Shown here piece by piece: positions 52,123 to 56,125 of a DNA stretch of 56,125 nucleotides. Under the pieces are notes generated by a model that saw nothing but the letters and a program-made list of their open reading frames with translations, did no database searches and was not told the origin of the DNA. Each line of letters begins with the position of its first letter. Position 1 is the stretch's first letter. A program made the position numbers and the translations under genes. Source of the stretch: Candidatus Magasanikiibacteriota bacterium. GTDB lineage: Bacteria > Patescibacteriota > Patescibacteriia > Magasanikbacterales > JACTTX01. The stretch lies in assembly GCA_015661005.1 (NCBI GenBank), contig JACTTX010000009.1, forward strand, positions 1 to 56,125, read 5' to 3'.

Positions 52123-55100
52123 TTATAATGTAGAAATGGGAGTTGAAGACGCAGTATCAGCCGGTGGACTTTCAGAAATGTCGGCAATCGGTGTTGAAGA
52201 AGTCGTATCAGCCGGTGCTGGTAGTGACGCACTTACGGGGGTAGATGAGGCCGTCGTGTCGGTTGCCACGGTAGATGTTGCTGTAGTATCGGTTACCGTT
52301 GCTTCAACCGGCGCGGCCAAGAGCGTGGAAGTTGGTGTCAGCGGTATCTCCGGCAGAATCACATCCACCAGCCAGTAGTCAAAAACCGCATCCACATCCG
52401 GCACTTTACTCACCGAAAGTTCAAAGTAACCGCTTCCCTGTTTGGAAATCCAGTAAGTGCCACCGGGATTGTTCCGGAAAGTCACAAAGACGCGAGTATT
52501 GTCCGTGACCAACTCATTTTGCACGGTCACGTCTCCGCTTCCGGCGGTTAGAGTGGCATTGCCAATCGTGGACTTGGTTTTATCCGCATCCTGTTTGACC
52601 GAAAGCTTCTTAGTCATGACGTCATCAGTCACAACTTCCGCGCTCACAATCCGGCCGTCATCCGATATTGACCACTTGCCCGAGGCGCTGGCAATGGCTT
52701 TGACGTTGATGATTGAACCATTCATCAAATCCTGACCGCTCGTGCTCGCAAGCGTGCCGCTTGCTGTTTCCGAGGTGTTCAAGATGCCGCTTGAAGAGGT
52801 TTTGATCTTGACGCCGGTTGCCTCTCCTAATGCTACCACATCTTGAGCCAAGGTCTCAAGAGTTGTGGCTCGTGAATTTACCCAGCCGGTCTTAATCAAG
52901 ACCACGATTTTACCCTCAACGGTTTTCAAATCTTCAACGGCGACGCCAAGGACGCCAACCATATTACTATCGTCTTTCTTGTCGTCGTATTTCATGGCAT
53001 AGCCGTTTTTAGAGGAAGTAACCAAGATGTCTCCGGCTTTAATTGGACCGTTTTCGTCAGTTACTTTCACTTTGACAAATCCGGCAAGCGCGAGCGGTAC
53101 GCGGGAGCCGGTGGTATTGGAACCAATGATAAATCGGCCGGTATCAGTCACCACGCCGGCAACTTCGGCCATATGTTTCTTGTCCGAACGGCGATAGCTG
53201 TTTGGCTCTTTCAAATCAGCAACCAGAACATCACCAACTTCAGCCGTTTCATTTTTTGCCATTTCAACATATTCGGCCACGTCCCCCAAGCCAGAACCCG
53301 TGGCGTTAGCAATGAAGGAATTATTGGCGTAGACATTGCCGCCCGCGGAAATGGAAACCTCGGGCGTACCGGCATTTCTGAAAGAAACGAGCATCCGATC
53401 CGTGCCCGAGGTGAAGGAATTCACGGTATCAAAAACATAGGCCTGCGCGCCGGCGGCGTTGAAAGCGTTGTTGCGGAAAAGAACACGATCTGTGGAAGTG
53501 GCGACAATTATTAATCGCGCCGTTCCTAAACTGCTTAAACGCAAAATTTCATCATTTTCCGTGCCGTTTTGCGCCGTGTCAATCGTGAAACGAGTGTCAA
53601 TCTGTCCGACCGTATCCGAAGCATTGCCGGTAAAAGTCCCGTTATTCCAAGTAATGCCGTTTATAACCGTACCAACGCGAATTGTGCCGGAGGCAAACAG
53701 ATCGCGCCAAGCGCGCGAACCCTCACCGAAGTCCAGCTGGTTGTTGGAAACGGGTATGAGCGAAGTGCTGATGCGCGAACTGAAATTAGTGATGTCTGTT
53801 GAAGTAACTTGTCCAAGCGAGGTGTTGCCGGAGAAAAATCCCGCCCAGTTGGTGGCCGCGCCAGTGGAGGAGGCGTAGATACCATAGTTGGTAATGCCTG
53901 TGCCGGATGTGCTTGAAGCTGAAAACCAGCCGCCATAGAGATAGTCAATCTTGCCGACAGGGGCATTAGTATAGTTGGCGCGAGCGCGGATGCCGTAAGT
54001 GGAAGTTGAGTGGGCAGCAGCATTCGTGCCAAAATTGGCCAAAATATCCGCTCCAAATACCTCCGTGATCGTACCAGGCGCGGTGCCCTGATTATTCTGC
54101 ACAAGGGCATTAATGCCTTTAATAAACCCAAGCGCTGATGCGCTTCCGTTAACTGTGGTGCTAATCTCAATTGTTGATGTTGAACCAGAGCTTGCCGTAT
54201 AAGATGGATCACCGACGTTCAAATGCTTCCAGCGCAGATTAGGATATCCGAGCGAGTTATCGCCATCAGTACTTGGAATGAAACTGCTATTCACCCGAGA
54301 CGTAACGGTAAAGGTATCAGTGACAGCGTCGCCAATGGTAAACGAATTGCCGTCAAAACTATTAGTGCCGGTGCCGGTCTGATTAATCCCATCAGGGATA
54401 TTCACCAGAGCGGTATTACTCGTCAAAGTTAAATTGGTTGAAATGGCAATAGTACTGCCATCGCTAAACAAAAGCCCGCCGGTATTCAATTTTATTGCCC
54501 CAGTGCCTCCGGTTAAATCAAGCTGGCCGCGAGCCGAACCTGATCCCGTTGTAATTCGCATATATACCACACCATTACCGTCAATTACCTGTAAATAATC
54601 ACCGCCCGCACTGGTGGCTGTTGGCTGGCCAAGCACTAACCCAACATTATTCTGCTGATAGATAGTCATTTTTGCATAAGGTGTGGAAGTATTCACTGGC
54701 CCAACCATCAGGGCGGCCATTGTGGAGGTAACGCTGGAATAAATTGATGAAGAACTATAGAGATTGCCGCTCGGATCAACAATCATCTGTTTAACACCAC
54801 CGCCGGTGTACCACTCGGTCAAATTTGCCGTTTGCGTGGCGCTGTTTCCTTTTAGCACCAGAACACGATCAGTATCCGCGCCGGCTTGCACTGAAAGTTT
54901 GCCAAACGGCGTGCTTGATCCAACACCGACAAAATCAGCGCCGGTAATCAAGCTCACGTTGCTTCCGGATTTTGTCCAGCCCGTGGAATTGCCGCAACCA
55001 GTGCAAGCGCCGGTAAAGGTGATATTGCCGCCAATGAAAACATCGCCGTTCACGCCAAGTTTGGCCGAAGCGCCCGGGCTGGATGTGGCAATGCCAAAAT

Positions 55101-56125
55101 TTTCCGAGGAGTTGATGGTGACAACCGGAGTGGCATTGGCATCTTCCTGAATGCGTAACAGGTCAGCGCTGGCCAAGGCGCTACTTGAGCGAATTATAAT
55201 AGCCGCGTTGCCAGCTCCGTCAGTTACCGGTGAACCGGTGATGGTGCCGGTGGCGGCGCCGGCAAAAGTTAAAGTGGCGCCGGAAATGGTTGTTGTTGAT
55301 TGATTATTACTTGTTATTAAGAATTGCGAATAAACATTATTCCAATAATTTGTCCCGCTCTTGCCTAAATCTAAAATACCATTAGATGTTGGGATTAACG
55401 AATCACCCAAATAGGATTTGACGTAAGTAACGTCCGTGGTGGTGGCATCGCCAAGATAAGTGTCAGCGTAGTGACGCACTTCACCACCAGCTTGAAACGT
55501 TGATGAGGCGCGTAATCCGCCGCCGGCAATGACCGTCATTTGCAGTACGCCCGAGGCGTCATACCATTCGGAAAGATTGGCGGATTGTGATGAGGTGGCG
55601 GAGACCACGAGTCCAACGTTGCTGGCGGTTTCCGAATTGATGGAAAGTTTTCCGTAAGGCGTGCTGGTCCCGACCCCGACTTTGTCAGTGATGGTGGTTA
55701 GCGTAACGGTCGTGCCATTGTCCGTAAATCCAGCGCCACCACCACAACCGGTACAGGTGCCGGTCACGGTAAAGTTTCCGCCAACAAAGACATCTCCGTT
55801 CACACCAAATTTGGCGGAAGCGCCGGGTGTGGAAGTAGCGATGCCAAAATTTTCCGCTGCATTGATGGTCACAACCGGAATGGCGCTGGAATCTTCCTGA
55901 ATACGCAAAAGATCGGCCGTGGCCAGTGTGCCGTTGCTTCGCAAAATGATGGCGGCATTTCCGGTAGCGTCGGATCCGGCGCTACCGATGATGGTGGTGG
56001 TAGCCGTGCTGCTCACGGTAAGTTCTCCGGTATAGGCAATGGCGGTATTGCTGATTGTGGAGGAGGTGCCGACACGAATTGTGCCAGAGGTATAGATGTT
56101 CTGCCAAGCGCGGCCGAACTCACCA
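52123..56125 (-). CDS. giant beta-repeat surface protein, partial (5' end outside window)
   Basis: At least 1,330 aa. The frame is open to the right edge without a start. It consists of repeated beta units. A block of about 250 residues with NAAIILRSNGTLATADLLRI, FGIATSTPGASAKFGVNGD, TCTGCG and SSTPYGKLSI recurs about 750 nt later with changes. A second unit ending in RAW...SGTIRVGT occurs at the window edge and near 53680. Near the C terminus GDVAEYVEM and two GDVLV-type modules are followed by a Thr/Ser/Pro/Ala-rich tail. The layout suggests a long extracellular fibre or adhesin. No C-terminal membrane helix or sortase motif is visible. Confidence 0.85.
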   Translation of the reverse strand, partial: GEFGRAWQNIYTSGTIRVGTSSTISNTAIAYTGELTVSSTATTTIIGSAGSDATGNAAIILRSNGTLATADLLRIQEDSSAIPVVTINAAENFGIATSTPGASAKFGVNGDVFVGGNFTVTGTCTGCGGGAGFTDNGTTVTLTTITDKVGVGTSTPYGKLSINSETASNVGLVVSATSSQSANLSEWYDASGVLQMTVIAGGGLRASSTFQAGGEVRHYADTYLGDATTTDVTYVKSYLGDSLIPTSNGILDLGKSGTNYWNNVYSQFLITSNNQSTTTISGATLTFAGAATGTITGSPVTDGAGNAAIIIRSSSALASADLLRIQEDANATPVVTINSSENFGIATSSPGASAKLGVNGDVFIGGNITFTGACTGCGNSTGWTKSGSNVSLITGADFVGVGSSTPFGKLSVQAGADTDRVLVLKGNSATQTANLTEWYTGGGVKQMIVDPSGNLYSSSSIYSSVTSTMAALMVGPVNTSTPYAKMTIYQQNNVGLVLGQPTATSAGGDYLQVIDGNGVVYMRITTGSGSARGQLDLTGGTGAIKLNTGGLLFSDGSTIAISTNLTLTSNTALVNIPDGINQTGTGTNSFDGNSFTIGDAVTDTFTVTSRVNSSFIPSTDGDNSLGYPNLRWKHLNVGDPSYTASSGSTSTIEISTTVNGSASALGFIKGINALVQNNQGTAPGTITEVFGADILANFGTNAAAHSTSTYGIRARANYTNAPVGKIDYLYGGWFSASSTSGTGITNYGIYASSTGAATNWAGFFSGNTSLGQVTSTDITNFSSRISTSLIPVSNNQLDFGEGSRAWRDLFASGTIRVGTVINGITWNNGTFTGNASDTVGQIDTRFTIDTAQNGTENDEILRLSSLGTARLIIVATSTDRVLFRNNAFNAAGAQAYVFDTVNSFTSGTDRMLVSFRNAGTPEVSISAGGNVYANNSFIANATGSGLGDVAEYVEMAKNETAEVGDVLVADLKEPNSYRRSDKKHMAEVAGVVTDTGRFIIGSNTTGSRVPLALAGFVKVKVTDENGPIKAGDILVTSSKNGYAMKYDDKKDDSNMVGVLGVAVEDLKTVEGKIVVLIKTGWVNSRATTLETLAQDVVALGEATGVKIKTSSSGILNTSETASGTLASTSGQDLMNGSIINVKAIASASGKWSISDDGRIVSAEVVTDDVMTKKLSVKQDADKTKSTIGNATLTAGSGDVTVQNELVTDNTRVFVTFRNNPGGTYWISKQGSGYFELSVSKVPDVDAVFDYWLVDVILPEIPLTPTSTLLAAPVEATVTDTTATSTVATDTTASSTPVSASLPAPADTTSSTPIADISESPPADTASSTPISTL

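Noticed and set aside
1-56125. CRISPR arrays
   Set aside because: The repeats seen are palindromic and dispersed or short tandem; none alternates with regular unique spacers, and no cas gene is present.

Overview
The window looks like a chromosomal segment of a Patescibacteria/CPR bacterium (Parcubacteria-like). This is inferred from gene content and not from a marker tree. The signs are compact minus-strand operons with 4-nt overlaps, an alanyl-tRNA synthetase that ends after its editing domain, an RNA polymerase alpha subunit without a C-terminal domain, NRAMP-like and LOG-like proteins, a VirD4/TraG-like ATPase gene beside dnaX, type IV pilus genes, and a very large repetitive surface protein. 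TGA is used as a stop, so the standard bacterial code fits. There are no rRNA genes, CRISPR arrays or recognisable transposase genes. Two tRNAs are present (Ser-GGA, Gln-CUG), both with encoded CCA.

Layout. 194-20671 (minus strand): a hypothetical gene; dnaG-rpoD; a FolC-like ligase, an S-component-like membrane protein and an SDR (possibly folate salvage); a secreted anchored protein; a cupin; an AT-rich restriction-modification pair next to tRNA-Ser; a frame-disrupted lgt; a tandem LOG protein; gatA, gatC, ligA, pilD; then a response-regulator/prepilin fusion and pilM. 20728-28039 (plus strand): cysS, a small Pro-rich protein, a TraG/VirD4-like ATPase, dnaX, tRNA-Gln and a HAD phosphatase. 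28076 to the end (minus strand): dus, a small acidic protein, an NRAMP-like transporter, lexA, envelope glycan genes (GT2, GT4, frame-disrupted flippase), the ribosomal/rpoA operon (infA-rpmJ-rpsM-rpsK-rpsD-rpoA-rplQ, then rplM-rpsI), another glycan block (membrane GT, GT2, GtrA), a coiled-coil locus with alaS, mnmA, an AbiEi/AbiEii toxin-antitoxin pair, an O-antigen-ligase/TPR protein, and a giant beta-repeat protein that runs off the right edge.

The most unusual coding feature is one open frame that joins a complete CheY-like receiver domain to a complete type IV prepilin. The receiver sits where the short cytoplasmic leader normally is, and pilM and pilD are its neighbours. If it is translated as one chain, prepilin peptidase would cut a signalling domain off a pilin.

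The window also carries at least three families of dispersed palindromic DNA. Family A is an intergenic hairpin with a nearly constant loop and arms that differ between copies but stay complementary; one copy is nested inside another. Family B is a roughly 54-bp palindrome with a CGAAACGG core. It occurs next to the gatA start and in frame inside cysS and dnaX. Family C is GGGGACAG-type, REP-like, and one copy lies in frame inside mnmA. Insertion into housekeeping proteins resembles Rickettsia palindromic elements. Three genes (lgt, flippase, coiled-coil protein) are split by frame changes, which could be assembly errors or real decay. Several promoters place the -10 box 6 nt before the ATG, which suggests leaderless mRNAs.
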